Part shown: in pieces, positions 36,770 to 48,983 of the stretch | How the letters are laid out: every line of letters begins with the position of its first letter | Position numbering within the stretch: the stretch's first letter is position 1 | Assembly: GCA_009741485.1 (NCBI GenBank) | Contig: CM019227.1 | Location: forward strand, 18,270,096 to 18,334,095 | Direction: 5' to 3' | Origin: Malurus cyaneus samueli | Lineage: Eukaryota; Chordata; Aves; Passeriformes; Maluridae | Length of the DNA: 64,000 nucleotides | The notes under the pieces: model-generated | Databases searched by the model: none | The model's input: only the letters and a program-made list of their open reading frames with translations | What the model was told of the DNA's origin: nothing | Made by a program: the position numbers and the translations under genes

Positions 36770-37210
36770 CTTTAACCGGTTCTGCGGCAAAGGACCTTAA
36801 TCGAGTCACCGCGCCGGGGCTGCGAGCTGATGCGATGTGACAGCCGCCCGCACACCTCCCGAACGCGGCGCTCGGGGCGCCGGCCAGCGCAGCACCCGGT
36901 GCCGGGGCGCTCGGCAGCGCTGGGCGGGGGACCCACCCGGGAGGGCTGGGGGCTCGGGGGGCTGGAGATCCTTCGCCATCACCAAGCGACCCTGACCACT
37001 GGAAGGCGGTTTATATCCGTCAATCGCACGAAAATCGCATGTTTGCCCAGAGCCCTCCCCCACGCCCCCCCCCCAGCGCCTGTCCTATTTTGAAGGGCTC
37101 ATTTTCCGCGCTAATGAAAGCGACAGCCGTGCAGGGCTGGTATTTGGGGTTTATCAGTGAGAATATTAATGGTGCTGCTCGGCATTAACTCTTTGAGAGG
37201 CCGGAGCTGG
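36770..37210. promoter_or_regulatory. CpG-rich block followed by AT-rich motif cluster
   Basis: A perfect grainyhead-like site AACCGGTT lies at 36774-36781. A dense CpG stretch (about 36820-36960) comes next. An AT-rich segment at 37080-37200 then has CTAATGAAA, TTATCAG, ATTAATGG and CATTAAC cores. It could be an enhancer or an alternative promoter. No TATA box or exon could be fixed. Confidence 0.3.
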
Positions 37211-37777
37211 CAGCCTCTGTCACTGAGCCCGGCCACAGTAGAGCCCGGACTCCTCAGCACCACACCCGGCACTGGGGTGGGATGGGAACCCCACCTCCAT
37301 GAGGTCTTAATTGATTTAATAATTTTTTAATCCCGGGGAAGGGATTGACCCAACTGCCTCCAGCAGAAGAGGCTGGGGCAGCTGAGAGGTGGAGGCTGAA
37401 GGGATGGTTACCTGGTGCTGTTACCTGGAGCAGCAGTGAGGCTTGGGGCAGGAGACGACCATGGGGACACCAAGGGACCTCCCCGGGGGAAAGGCAGGTG
37501 CCACAGGTGACCTGTCAGAAGGGGGATGTGGCAGGGAGAAGGGAGCAGCTCACCTTGCACAGGAAGACTCCAGCAGTCTGAGCGTGTTCGTGTTTGGCTG
37601 GAGCTGTTCATGGCTGACTGGAAAGCAGAGCTCCCCATGAGGGCTCTGCAAACAGCTGCCTGCAGATGTTACAGAAAAAACACATCCCACAAAACATCCC
37701 ATAACACTCATCGTGTGGGGATGAGCCTTTTAGCAGGGCCTGTTGTGATAGTAGGAAGGTTTTAAATGGAAAGGGGA

Positions 37778-38014
37778 GATTTAGAGAGGATACAAGATTT
37801 TTACAATGAGGGTGGGGAGGCCCTGGCACAGGGTGCCCAGAGAAGCTGTGGCTGCCCCTGGATCCCTGGCAGTGTCCAAGGCCAGGTTGGAGGGCGCTCG
37901 AAGGAGCCTGGGACAGTGGAAGGTGTCCCTGCTCCTTGCAGGGAGAAGTGGAACTCCTAGTGGAAGATATTTAAAGGTCCTTTCCAAGCCAAACCTTTGT
38001 GTGATTCTGTGATT
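37778..38014 (+). mobile_element. CR1 fragment
   Basis: 'gaggccctggcacagggtgc', AGAAGCTGTGGCTGCCCCTG and a clean tail GTGTGATTCTGTGATTC. It inserted in + orientation. Confidence 0.94.
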
Positions 38015-38763
38015 CACACCCTCACTCCACTCTCACTCCACTGCCTCTCATGAAGTTACAGGACAACTCCGGTCACTTCTGTGCCAATGGAGGCACCGTG
38101 TGAAGTCACCAAGCCCCTGGCTCTCCGTGGCACCTCAGGGTGGCTTCTCCTTGTGGATCCTGCTGGGCACAAGCTTGTTGGAGAGGTGATGATGCCTTAG
38201 GATTTTAGCTTCTATATTTTTCATGTATCTGTATTCCTGTAATTCATAGTGTACAGTGCTGAGCTCCTGTTCTCCCATTTTTAGACAAAACAGTTCCTCT
38301 CTGGGCCTGAAACTCAAGGACACCTCACTGTCCCAGAGCCCCCAAATACATCAACAACAGTGGAACTGGGAGGAGCAAGCTTGGGGTGGTTGATATCATC
38401 ACCCAAAAGTGTAATTGGAGATTTGGGACTCCATGTGTTAATAAGACATAAGTTATAAAAGGTGATGATCTTGGACTTGGGAGCCATTTTTGGGTGTAGC
38501 CTCATGAGGAGGCTTTGTCTGCTCTGAATGCATCTGTAGGCTTTCATTACATTTGTCTGCTTTTTATTCCCCTGACTTTGTCTGGCCTCTGTTTTAGCTA
38601 AGCCCTGCTTTAGGCATCAATGAGGTGGGATCCCTCAGTCACAGCCTGCAGAGGAATTCCCGTGTCCACCAAGGACATGAATGTGACTCCTTAGACTTCC
38701 TGAGGAGCCATCCTTAGCAAGAAAGCGTCTCCTTGGGCTGCATCTCAGCAACACGTTATCAAA

Positions 38764-38895
38764 GACTCACAGAATATCCAGAGCTGGGAGGGACCAACTC
38801 AGGATGAGGATCATCACGTCCAACTCCTTGGTTGTGGTCACGGTGACAATTGGCACATCAGCCTGTGACACATGGCAGAGCCTGACAGTGGGGAG
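38764..38895 (-). mobile_element. CR1 tail fragment, minus orientation
   Basis: 'gactcacagaatatccagag' with CTGGGAGGGACC and CACGTCCAACTCC is the reverse complement of a CR1 3' end. Confidence 0.75.
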
Positions 38896-40094
38896 GGACA
38901 GGGGAGCTGTGCTGTGTCCAAAGACATTGGGCAGCAGCTCCTTTGGAGATGCAGGGCTGCTGAAAACTGGAGCAAACACTGACTGACTTAATGCCAACAT
39001 CTACCCAAGCTTTGAGTACGACAGGATTCACTGGCAGGTTCATGGAGCACAACCAGGCTGGACTCTGTGAGTGCCACCAGGGCCACCGCAGTGACAGGTC
39101 CCACCGAGGAGACTCTGGTGCTTGCCAGGGGAAGAACAACTCAGTCCCGGTCTCCAGTGAGGACAGGAGGTCTTGGAGCAGCCCCCTGCCCTCAGGAGCT
39201 GCCTGCTCGCCTCCCAAGCCCCCTCTAATTGGATGCATTTAAAGATGCCTCCTGAGCTGTCTGTGTCTCCAGCAGGACACACATCCCTAAAATGACACCA
39301 GCTAATTAAGGCCCTGGAAGCCCAAGGACTCTTCCGTGCCTTGTTTGTTATCCAGGAGCCTGAGGCAACACTGAGGCCAGTAGGACCCTGACAGGCAGCT
39401 GGAGAAACCTGGTAATGACAGGGCCACCAGACCAGTCAGGGAGAAAGGCAGGAGAGCTCAGAAATCAGCGGTGACAATGACAACCGGCCACGCTGCCGCT
39501 GCCGAGGCACCTCCTGTGCCTTGGAGAGATGGGATCAGTGAAGCAGAGAGCTTCCTCCCTGCTCCTCACCCTCTTCCAGGCACCTCCAGGCCAAATGGGG
39601 TGGAGGGTGGGGGTGGCAGTGGTGGGGCACTGGGGATGGACTCTGCTGCTTTAAGGTCAAGAGAAGAGTCTTATCAGGCTGTTCTTATGTTCTCTGGGAA
39701 AACAGAGCAGCACCTCTCTAGTTTGGCTGGAGGACTGCCTGACTGACCTCTGGCTCAGGATGATAACCTTCAGGATCCAGAAGCCAGGCCAGAAGATTTA
39801 AGGTGTACAAGTATAAGGCTGGACCTGAGAGAGCAGTTCATGAGAGGACAGCACCTGCCTCCCTTCCCTTCAGTATCCCCTCCTGCTGTTCTCCACCTTT
39901 GCTTTCTGCATTCAGAGACAAAACTCCTCTAGCAGAGTCCTGGAGCCCATTCCCACCTCCCTCACCCTGCACTGCTGGCAGGGCATCCAGAGCTGCCTCT
40001 GCTGTTTTAGGGTGGGACACAGCCCAGAGCAAGGGTTGGCATCAGCTGCTCTTCACTGAACATTGGACCAGGCTTCCCTGGGCTGTGGGGAGCC

Positions 40095-40222
40095 CCCATC
40101 CTTGCAGGGATTAAAAAGCCATTTGTATGTGTCACTTGGGGACATGGTCAGTGCTGGGTTAATGGCTGCTCTCAATGACCTCAGAGGGTTTTCCAGCCTA
40201 AAGGATTCTAGATTCCATGAGG
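40095..40222 (+). mobile_element. CR1 fragment
   Basis: 'tcacttggggacatggtcag', TGCTGGGTTAATGGCTGC and a tail ending ATTCTAGATTCCATGA. Confidence 0.85.
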
Positions 40223-40721
40223 GCTTCTTTACAGGGTGGGTGTCCACTCTATTATTCTCCTTTCTCTGACACCTCCGTACCAGAGAGACGCAGAGATGGT
40301 TCCCATGTCTGAGCAAACACCAGGAGGGCAGCACCACATCATGGTTTGGGGTTAAGGGTCTGCTTGACCCTCTGGCCATGCCTGGTGACACAGGAGCTGC
40401 TGAGGTGTTCCAGATTTTGTTTTGGATTGTTCTGAAACAAAACCAGGGACAGGTGCCTGGAGAGGGCTTCCAGCCTTTCTAACAAGGTTTTTCCAGCAGC
40501 ATCTCATGGTCCATTTCATACAATTCCATGATTTTGTTTTAGTGCTCCACCTTATGAGCTTCACATCTCAGGTCTCCTTTAGGCAGGTGTGATGGTGGAT
40601 GAGAAAGGTGCCTGACTGGAAAAAAGAACCTGCAGAGAGCACTTGGGGGGACAAGACAGCTTTGGAGCAATGTTTTTTTACCCAATTTCAAATGCATGGA
40701 TAGCGATCTTAATCACAATTT

Positions 40722-40812
40722 AGTTCTGGGTGATCCTGCAAGAAGCAGGGAGCTGCACTTGATCTCCCTTATGGGTCCCTTCCAGCTGGAGATCATCCAC
40801 AATTCTGTGTCC
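40722..40812 (+). mobile_element. CR1 tail fragment
   Basis: CTGGGTGATCCTGC and 'cttatgggtcccttccagct', then CACAATTCTGTG. Only the 3' end is left. Confidence 0.75.
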
Positions 40813-41107
40813 AAAGGTGGGAGGGGGCACAGAGCTCTGGGTGTATCCAGCATTTCCCTGTCTGCAGAGGAAAGGAGCAGCCCCGAGCCTGGTGCTTTTG
40901 TCAAGGGCTGTTTTTAGTGAGGTTTCTCTGGTGGGAATGATTATTTGTGTCCACAGAGGGACCATCACATTCAGCACTGATCAGTAACAGAACACCCAGA
41001 TGGCACCTGAGTGGGGTGATCTTGAAATGAAGGAGACAAACAAAGAGCACTGGAGATAAGAACCAGCAGAGACCTGTTTTGCCATGAAATTCATCTGTTA
41101 GTTATAT

Positions 41108-41120
41108 TTAAAAAAAAAAA
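41108..41120. repeat. Poly-A run
   Basis: A run of about thirteen A residues. No retroposed gene is visible upstream of it. Confidence 0.85.
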
Positions 41121-42227
41121 AATCAGTTTTGGCTGTTACTAATGACTTTTTCTGTTGGCAATAAGTGAGTGGGAAGAAGTGGATGTGCTCAGCTGCAGAG
41201 GGGTCAGTGGCTGTCTCAGCTCTGCGTGTGAGTGCCGCGTTCCCAGCAAGGCTCTGGGGAGCCTGCAGCTCTCCGAGGGACCACGTTACATTTCACCTTC
41301 CTTCTTCCAGTTATTTATGACTCTCTGAACATCCAAAGCCTGCAGTTTACATTATATGACAGAGCAAAAACGTCCTATGGGCAAGGGTCTAGAGAATCAC
41401 ACAAATAGCAATTTGCTAGTTTCATGCTGCCCATAGAAATCCTAAAGGCCTGGGGGCCTAGGGATGGGATATGAAGCTTTTCTCTTTTGGGGCAATTAGT
41501 TTCAATGCAGCCTTTCTAACCACTGAAGGCTCTTGCTTGCCTGAAGGCGCTTCAGAGGCCTGAAGGAAAAGGGCCAGGGTGTCTGTGTAGCTCAGGTCTT
41601 GAGACCATCAAACCCACCTCTACAAGTTGGGATGTCAACAGCCAACTCAATGAGGTTTCACCCTTCAGGAGGGTGAAAAGATTCATAAGAAAGATGGAGC
41701 AGGTAGACACAGGTGTGGAGAAGCCTCAGCTTTCCACATTTCCATGGAAATTGTAATCCCAAGTGAGATTGCACAGAATGCTCATGACTTGGCTGTAGTG
41801 ACTCAACAAATAATTTTTGTCTTGGACACAACCATAGCCCACATCCCATCCCACAACCAAACACAGGAGCAGGATTCTGCTCTCAGCTGGGGCCCCCAGG
41901 CTGCTGACCTCCCCTGGCAGGAGCCTCAGAACTCAAGCCCTGTGGAGCTTTTTGCTGTCCTGGACTTTGCTGAGGAAGGCAAGCAGCAGGACCCAGCCTG
42001 CCATTTGTCTTGTTCTCACAGAGGTGACACCCGTGGGACATCGTTTGTAGTCTACATTTCATCCTGTGCCAGTGATGGGTGAGCCTTTCCCTGCGTAAAG
42101 ATGCCATAAAGGCTCCAGGATCCTCAGAGAAGTTTTGGAGTGTTTGGGGGGTTGTCTGACATGGGTGTGACCTGGGAATTTTGGCCAGGGAACCGTTCTC
42201 ATGTGAAGCTGAGAGAAGACCCTGGGG

Positions 42228-42299
42228 AAAGGCAGTTGGAACTGGGTGACCTTTAAGGTCCCTTCTAACCCAAACCATTCCATGACTTTGTGATTCTTT
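42228..42299 (+). mobile_element. CR1 tail fragment
   Basis: 'ggtgacctttaaggtccctt' and 'ctaacccaaaccattccatg', then ACTTTGTGATTCTT. Confidence 0.85.
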
Positions 42300-43299
42300 T
42301 ACAGAGAAGATACGATGTGGGACAGATGGACCTTCTTTCCCTTGTCTCAGCATCTCCCTGAGCAGCAGCTCTTGCTCCTCACCACAAGCCCCATCAGAAA
42401 TGGCTGATTTTTGGGGATCATTTCAACTGGCACATGGATGAGGGGCAGTGGCGCAGCTCAGAACACTTCCCCCGGGGAGCAGGAGTGTCCACACTCCCGT
42501 GGCAGAGTTCCAGGACAGTCCCACAGCCCGTGGGACTCCCAGCTCCATGGCTGTGCTGGCTCCTGCAGGTGTTTTTCCTGTGGCCTTTCCAGGGCACTGG
42601 GATGCTGTGGTGGTGCTCTGAGCAGCTCAGCCCAGCTCCAGATGCAGCAAACCAGCCCCAACTCTGGCTCACAGCTGCACAGAGCTGCTCCCATCTGTTG
42701 CTGTCCCCAGATGCTGCCCTCCCCCGTGCTGTCACAGCACTGACACTGAGCTCAGGGCAAGAGGGAGGATCTCACCCACTGACACCGGAGTTTTGCTTCT
42801 TTTCTGTGCTGGTGTTGCTAGGAGGTTGAGCCGTGCCTGTAGCCAATTTGTTGACTGGCATGCTCGGCTTCTTACAGCTGGAAGCTTCTGGAGCACTTGG
42901 CCCAGGCGAAGCAGGTGGTTTGAAAGAAAAGCAAAGAATGATCTGTTTGTGCTTCACCACGTTGGGACACGGGGACGTTTGGACCCAGACATGCAAGGAG
43001 CTGTCCAGGAGAGACCCGGACTCTGGGCTCCTGTGGTTGACCCAGGACAGAAGCCTCGGTCCATCCAGGCCAGGCTGCTGCCCACCCCACACTGCCAGGG
43101 ACACGGACCCCGCTGGCTTTGCCACACCTCCTCCTCCAAGCCACTCTTGGCTTACCACTTATCCAAGCACCAGAGGAGCCACCACTGCAGAGACACAACC
43201 CGGGCCATGTCCCCTGCCCTCAGGAACCCTGTCCCAGCCCCACGCGTGACGAGGAGCCCCGACCCTCCCCTCCACCCTGCCTCCCCCACCGCCGCTCCC

Positions 43300-43505
43300 C
43301 CCGTGCCCGTCAGCGCTGATGGGCCCTGACAGCGCTGCTCTTTTTCTCACCCCGCCGGCTGCTGCGAGCGGGGGACCCGGCCCGGGGGAGGTCGCGTTGC
43401 AGGGAGCAGCTGTTCCCCATCACATCGCGTTCCGCCGCCCGCGCCGATGGACGTGGCTGTGGCAGCGCCGACGCCTCGCGGGAGCCGCGGACGGCGGACG
43501 GGTGG
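43300..43505. promoter_or_regulatory. CpG-rich block beside a pentamer array
   Basis: A dense CpG stretch with GC boxes ends abruptly at a (GGGAT)n array. No exon is recognised. Confidence 0.28.
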
Positions 43506-43620
43506 GAGGATGGGATGGATGGGGATGGATGGGAGGATGGATGGGATGGGATGGGATGGGATGGGTGGGATGGGATGGATGGGATGGGATGGGATGGGAT
43601 GGATGGGATGGGATGGAGGA
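43506..43620. repeat. (GGGAT)n / GGAT pentamer array
   Basis: About 115 bp of GGGAT units mixed with GGAT and GGGGAT variants. Runs of four or more G-triplets with two-base loops could fold as G-quadruplexes on the + strand. No CR1 sequence adjoins it, unlike the two related arrays downstream. Confidence 0.92.
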
Positions 43621-45894
43621 CAGGACACGGTGGGATGGATCTGCTGCGGACCTGGGGCGGGCAGGGCTCCCCACGGCACGGCAGAATTCACCTTCCCCGT
43701 GCTCACCCAGCGGTCCCACCCGTCTGCGATCACTCATCAACGCCCTGCCAAACTCTCCTCCCTCCTCTTCATATGCCGCCTCCAGAGCTCTGCACCTTTC
43801 CTTTGCTATTCCCGGCTCCTCCAGCCTGCGGTCAGTTCTGGCCAGGAGCATTTTGCTGCTGGAGATGCGGGGTGCTCTGTGCTCCTCCACTTTGCATCCA
43901 AGCCTGCTCCTGTTCCCCGCAGAGCAGCCAGAGCTGCTGCTGGCTTTAGACACCAACTCGGTGTCAGGAGCTGCTCAGCTCCTGCAGAGAGGGGGTTCAA
44001 GATGAGGGACAAAGATCCCTTTCCATCCAGATCCTGAACATGAAGAGAGCAGCACAACGGGTCCAGTGCCGGTCCTGCAGCCCAGCGTGGGCTGCTCAGC
44101 ACTGATGTCCACGCTGCTCTCCCCAGCACAGGCTCGCTCCTCCCGGCCTTCCCTGGGCAGCAGAAGTTCCCATCCCTGGTGCTCACAGGAGTTCTGCAGC
44201 CTCACTGCACAGCTTATCCATTTTTAACGAGCACACTTCATAAATACTTTGTAAAGCACCTTCTAGCCAAAGTGCTTTTTCTGATTATTTTTTCTTCCCT
44301 GGCTGCTTGAAAGAGCAGCTCACCCTCCCATTTCACTCTGGTCTGCAGCTCTCACTGTTGTCTCACACATATTTGCTGCTCTGTAGTTACAGGCTCAGCC
44401 TCCTACACCCGTGGTGGGTCACAGTGAAGGATGACAGTGCTCCCTTTTGCCCCTTTTGCCCTTCCCAGAGCCCTGTAGACACTCGTGGTGCCTCCATCCA
44501 CCTTTGAGCGTTGGGAGCAGCCCAGCTGGACTCCACCAGTCCCTCACCCAGACCTTCCTCACCCTTTCCTCCCCCAGGGCCTCCTTCCCTGTTGTCCACC
44601 CTGAGCTCTGTGCAGGCCTGGGAGAGCAGGACGTGCTCCTCTCCTTCCCCGTGCCTCTCACATCTTCCCAGCTGCCTCCAGCTCTGCCATTTCTCACTGG
44701 ATTTCTGTTGTAATTTGAGGAGCAGGACAAGATGCCAACCCAAACACAGCTTGCCAAAGCTGATTCCCTGCCTGGGTTTGCCTTGCTCAAGGTGCAGCAG
44801 GTAATTTTCACCTTTTCCTCTTTTCTGAATCAATACATCGCACAGTACCAGAGCAGGCACTCCCAAGACCACTGGCCACAGAGCTGTTCTGTCACTGGCC
44901 AAACTTCACCCTCTCCAAAAATGTGTCAGAGGAGCTGAAGGAAGCCAGTTTGTGTCACCTGACATGGTCTACAGTTCCTTGTTCTATGGCTCCAGCAGCC
45001 CTTGACTTTGCCAGGTGCTGGCATCCAGTGAACACCCAGGCAGCTCCTGACTGCTCATCCCTGATCCCAGCTCCTGCTTATCCTGGTCCCTTTTCCAGTT
45101 AAACGCAATGTCATGAGTTTAGCTTGCTGCCATAAGGGAATGAGGTTCACAAGGTCACACGGGCTGTCCCAGCCCTCACCCCCCTAAAGTGTTTGGTCTC
45201 ATTTCAACTGAATTGGACAAAATAGTCAAAATCTGAAAAGTGGCAAGAGGTTTTGTGAAGCTTCTTGGGCTTAGCCCAGTAAAATATCCAAATCCAAAAT
45301 AGCCAAAATTTCCAAGGAGATGTTGCTACATGAAATCACCAGGACCTTCTAGAAGCACCACCAGGCCAACCAGTGTGTGCATGGCCACCCTACCAGCACC
45401 AGGGCTCCAGGAAATGCTGCCTCAGGTCCTGCAGGCAGAGGATATGGCAGGGGACAGGAGCGGGCAGGCCTCTGAGATCTGGGGCAGTAGGTGCATCCCT
45501 GGGGATGGAGAGCGCAAAAGTGAGAAGGGAAGAGATTGGGATGTGAACCCAGGGAAGCAGCTGCTCCCACCACGGCTTTTCCCATTCTTAGAATCACTTC
45601 TGCTGGCCTCTGAACCTGATTTCCTCTTCCCTGGGTGGTGAAAGCATCCCAGACAAGTTGCAGGGGCTTTTGTCATTTTTCTGCTGCTGATTTTTCATTT
45701 TGTTCTTCTTTTTCAGCTTTGAGAGCCTCACTCCTGACCAGCACCGGGCTTCTGCACGCTTTGGCCCCCGCAGCCCAGGGAGGACTTTCCCAGGTAGGAA
45801 AGGGACAACTTCAGAGCCTTTTGCTGCTGCTCTCTCCCTGCCTTGGTGTTAATGGCTCTTGAAGGCAGCCGGAGCCCATCAGGCAGTGCAGAGT

Positions 45895-46035
45895 GACCGG
45901 AGCATCGAGCGGACACGGGCGCCCCGGGGCGGGCCCCTCCTGCCCGGGCTCAGCTCCTGCTGTCACTGCCAGACATCGCGGGCCGTGCGGGGCTGCAGGA
46001 GGGGCTGCGGCGGGCTCAGGGCTGGGATGTGTTTC
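45895..46035. promoter_or_regulatory. Short CpG-rich block
   Basis: A 140-bp stretch with many CpGs in ordinary flanks. No promoter element or exon can be fixed. Confidence 0.2.
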
Positions 46036-46610
46036 TGCCTCGCTGCTGGCCAGGGACACATCGGTGGTGGAGTTTTTGGTCTGGCAGGGGCCAGATATGG
46101 CCGGAAACTGGGATTGGGGCAGGAGGCAGGGGCATGGGGCACGGGCTTGGGTCTGGAGCTGGCAGCTGACACAGAGCTTCCTGACTCGGATGGAGGGGGT
46201 TGCAGAGCTGCCAGCCCTCATTCGGCTTCTGTTGAGGCTTTGGGATTGACCTGGAAGGGGCTGGCAATCAGCACAGGAAGCAGATCCCTGCCGTGAGACT
46301 TTGGGATCCAGCAAGGACCCTTTCTGCAAGGAAGGGAGATGAGAGCCTTGCCTGGTCCCTCGTTAGCAAACCAAACTGTGAGATCTGAACACGGAGAGGG
46401 AATGCAGAACGAAGGAGATCGGTTCTCAGAGCAGTTTGGGTATTTACTGGGCTGATGAAAGGCACTTCCCCAAAAAAGCAAGGGTGGTGAGATCCACAAG
46501 GCAGGAGTGTGCCCAGCTGTGCTTCGGTGCAAACAGGGGGAGCATCCCAACAGCAAAACAGTGGGGTCAGCTCTGTCTGCAGCCAGAGTCCTGCAGGCTG
46601 GAGTCTCCAC

Positions 46611-46962
46611 AGAATCATGGAATGGTTTGGGTTGGAAGGGACCATCCCATCCCATCCATCCATCCCTCACCTCCATCCCATCCATCCCATCCCATTCCCA
46701 TCCCATCCCATCCCATCCCATCCCATCCCATCCCATCCCATCCCATCCCATCCCATCCCATCCCATCATCCCCTGCCCATACCAGGGACACCTTCACAAT
46801 CCCAGGCTGCTCCAAGCCCTGTCCAGCCTGGCCTTGGACACTTCCAGGGATCCAGGCAGCCACAGCTTCTCTGGGCACCCTGTGCCAGACCCTCCCAACA
46901 CTCACAGGGAACAATTTATCCCTAATAACAAACCTAACCCTGCCCTCTGACAGTGTAAATCT
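46611..46962 (-). mobile_element. CR1 fragment split by a pentamer expansion
   Basis: It starts 'agaatcatggaatggtttgg' + GTTGGAAGGGACC, which is the reverse complement of a CR1 tail. It resumes at about 46771 with CCCCTGCCCATACCAGGGACACC and runs through 'ggctgctccaagccctgtcc' and 'cacagcttctctgggcaccc'. The short segment that normally links these parts is replaced by the (CCATC)n array. Confidence 0.93.
46642..46770. repeat. (CCCAT)n pentamer array inside CR1
   Basis: About 128 bp of CCCAT units. The first third carries CCAT and CTC variants and the last two thirds are nearly pure. Confidence 0.95.
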
Positions 46963-48861
46963 CTCCCAGCGGCCAAGAAAATGGCCAGGTCACCAAACAC
47001 AGACCACAGCTCAGTCCTGGGAGAGTTTTGAGGAGAAAGGGAGAGCAAGCAGTTAAGGACTTGCCAAGGGGGGCATTATTGATATGCAAGTCACATTGTC
47101 CCCATGAAATGCTGCCAGCCAAAGACCTGTGGCAACCAGGACATCTGTGACAGCATTTTACAGTGATGAAATGGAAGATCAGATGGGGAAAAGTGCTCCA
47201 CATCTCTCTGTCCAGCCTCCTCTTTTGGAAGACAAGCTGCAAGTGATGATGCATCAGGTAAAGGTGCAGAGCTGCTCACAGCTCCCGTGCTGCTGGAGGG
47301 GTTTGGAGCTCAATCCCTGAAAAGAAAAGCCAGGCCAGCTCCTCTCTCTGAGTCACTGAGCATTTCTTCATCCATCCTGTCATTTTCTGGGCAAGTACAC
47401 ATCCTCTGGAGGTCTTGGTTGCCCAGATTTAAGATGAAATATTTTGGGTACAAGTTTGTTACAGGCATAAGACAGCAGCTTCACACTGACAGAACAGAGA
47501 CTGCATCTTTCCATTGTGTCTTGCTCAGATCATTGTTTCAGCCACCTCTGCTCAGTTTGGCACTCCAGACACCTTGATCAGAGCAGCTCTTGCTTTACTG
47601 AATTACTGGAATTACTTTCCCCTCGGATGCTGCTATACTGCCCTCATTCTCCCTCTCTGTTTTTCAGGTTTCCACACCCAAATGGAGATACCACTTTTGG
47701 AAGTCCCTCACAGACCTGCCTGTCTGTTCCTTGGAGCACCTCTGGGAGCCTCCTGAAGAACAGGAGCATCCTGCTGATCCCTCCCAGCCTCCCTGTGCTT
47801 TGTCCCTGATGTGATCGTTTCTTCATGTTCAAAACAAGCACGGGCTGGGGTGAAGGGCTCGGCATCCCAAATGCCAGCCAGGCAATCAGAGAAGCTGCAG
47901 TTTGAATGATATGGGGGAATTCCCTCTTTTAGAGGCTGATTCATGAGGCTCTATTACCCGTGACAGCTGATGCTGGGGCTGTATTCACTTCTGCTCTCAC
48001 CTTCCCACATTTCTGGGATCATTTTTATCCCACAGCTTGCTTTAACTCATCTGCCCTGATTCCCAATGGTCCTTGGTTGGTTAAGAAATAGAGAATCCAT
48101 CCTTCTGTAAATTGTTTCACATTTTCAATGTTTTCATCCCCTCTGTTCATGAGCAGAGACTGACCTCTGCCAGAGCAACGTGGCTTTTGGTAACTCAGCC
48201 ACTGAACTTTCTGATTTACTTTTGTGAGCAACTCTCCCTCCAAGCACCCTGGGTGCTGGAAACCACCTGGGAATTGCCTGCACGTCTATTCCTTGTTTTC
48301 CCCATGGAAACACCTTTCACTGGCTTGTCTGTTCTTGTGTCTCAGACAAGGTTTTATCTGCGTCCTCTGCTCAGTTTGGTGCTAACTGATGTTATAAATA
48401 AGCTCTACTTGGAGGGATTATCATCCAAATCCAGTGGGGAGGGGGGATACGTTGCTTATTCAGGATTTGAACTGTAATTAGCTCTGATTGCATTGAGGTC
48501 TTGGCATAAAAAATGGTTGAGATCACAGATTTTCAACACAAGGCTCCGTTTTCCCAGCTGGGGGCTCCCCTCCCAGCCCCACCTCCTTGTCCCACTGCTC
48601 CTCCCCTCCTGAGTATTGCCAGCCCTGTGCACTGGGCTTCCAACATGGAAATGTCACTGCCTGTGCTTTGGGGACTTCCTCAGCAGTGCTGTGGCTGTGA
48701 GAGAGACGTCCAGCTTGTCCTGACTGGTGCCAGGGACTTCATGTCTCCTTTGTTGAAAAGTTTTCCGTGCAAATCCAGTGTATTCAGAGGAAAAGAGAGC
48801 TTTGTGTGGCTGTACTTCCCAGCTCTGGATGCTCAATATTTGAAAGGACTGCAGCAGGACT

Positions 48862-48900
48862 GGATGGTCATTGTTGGTCGCTTCCAACTGAATTATTCTA
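48862..48900 (+). mobile_element. CR1 3' tail
   Basis: 'gactggatggtcattgttgg' and TCGCTTCCAACTGAATTATTCTAT are a CR1 3' end. It runs directly into a (CCCAT)n tract. Confidence 0.8.
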
Positions 48901-48983
48901 TCCCATCCCATCCCATCCCATCCCATCCCATCCCATTTCATTCTGTACTGCATTCTGTACTTCATTCTGTACTGTCCTCTTCT
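48900..48983. repeat. (CCCAT)n tract followed by an 11-bp tandem repeat
   Basis: Seven CCCAT units (to about 48937) follow the CR1 tail. Three copies of CATTCTGTACT then lie head to tail. They resemble decayed CR1 terminal repeats. Confidence 0.88.

Noticed and set aside
46642..46770. CRISPR-like or telomere-like array
   Set aside because: It is a plain pentamer microsatellite with no spacers, and the unit is not TTAGGG.
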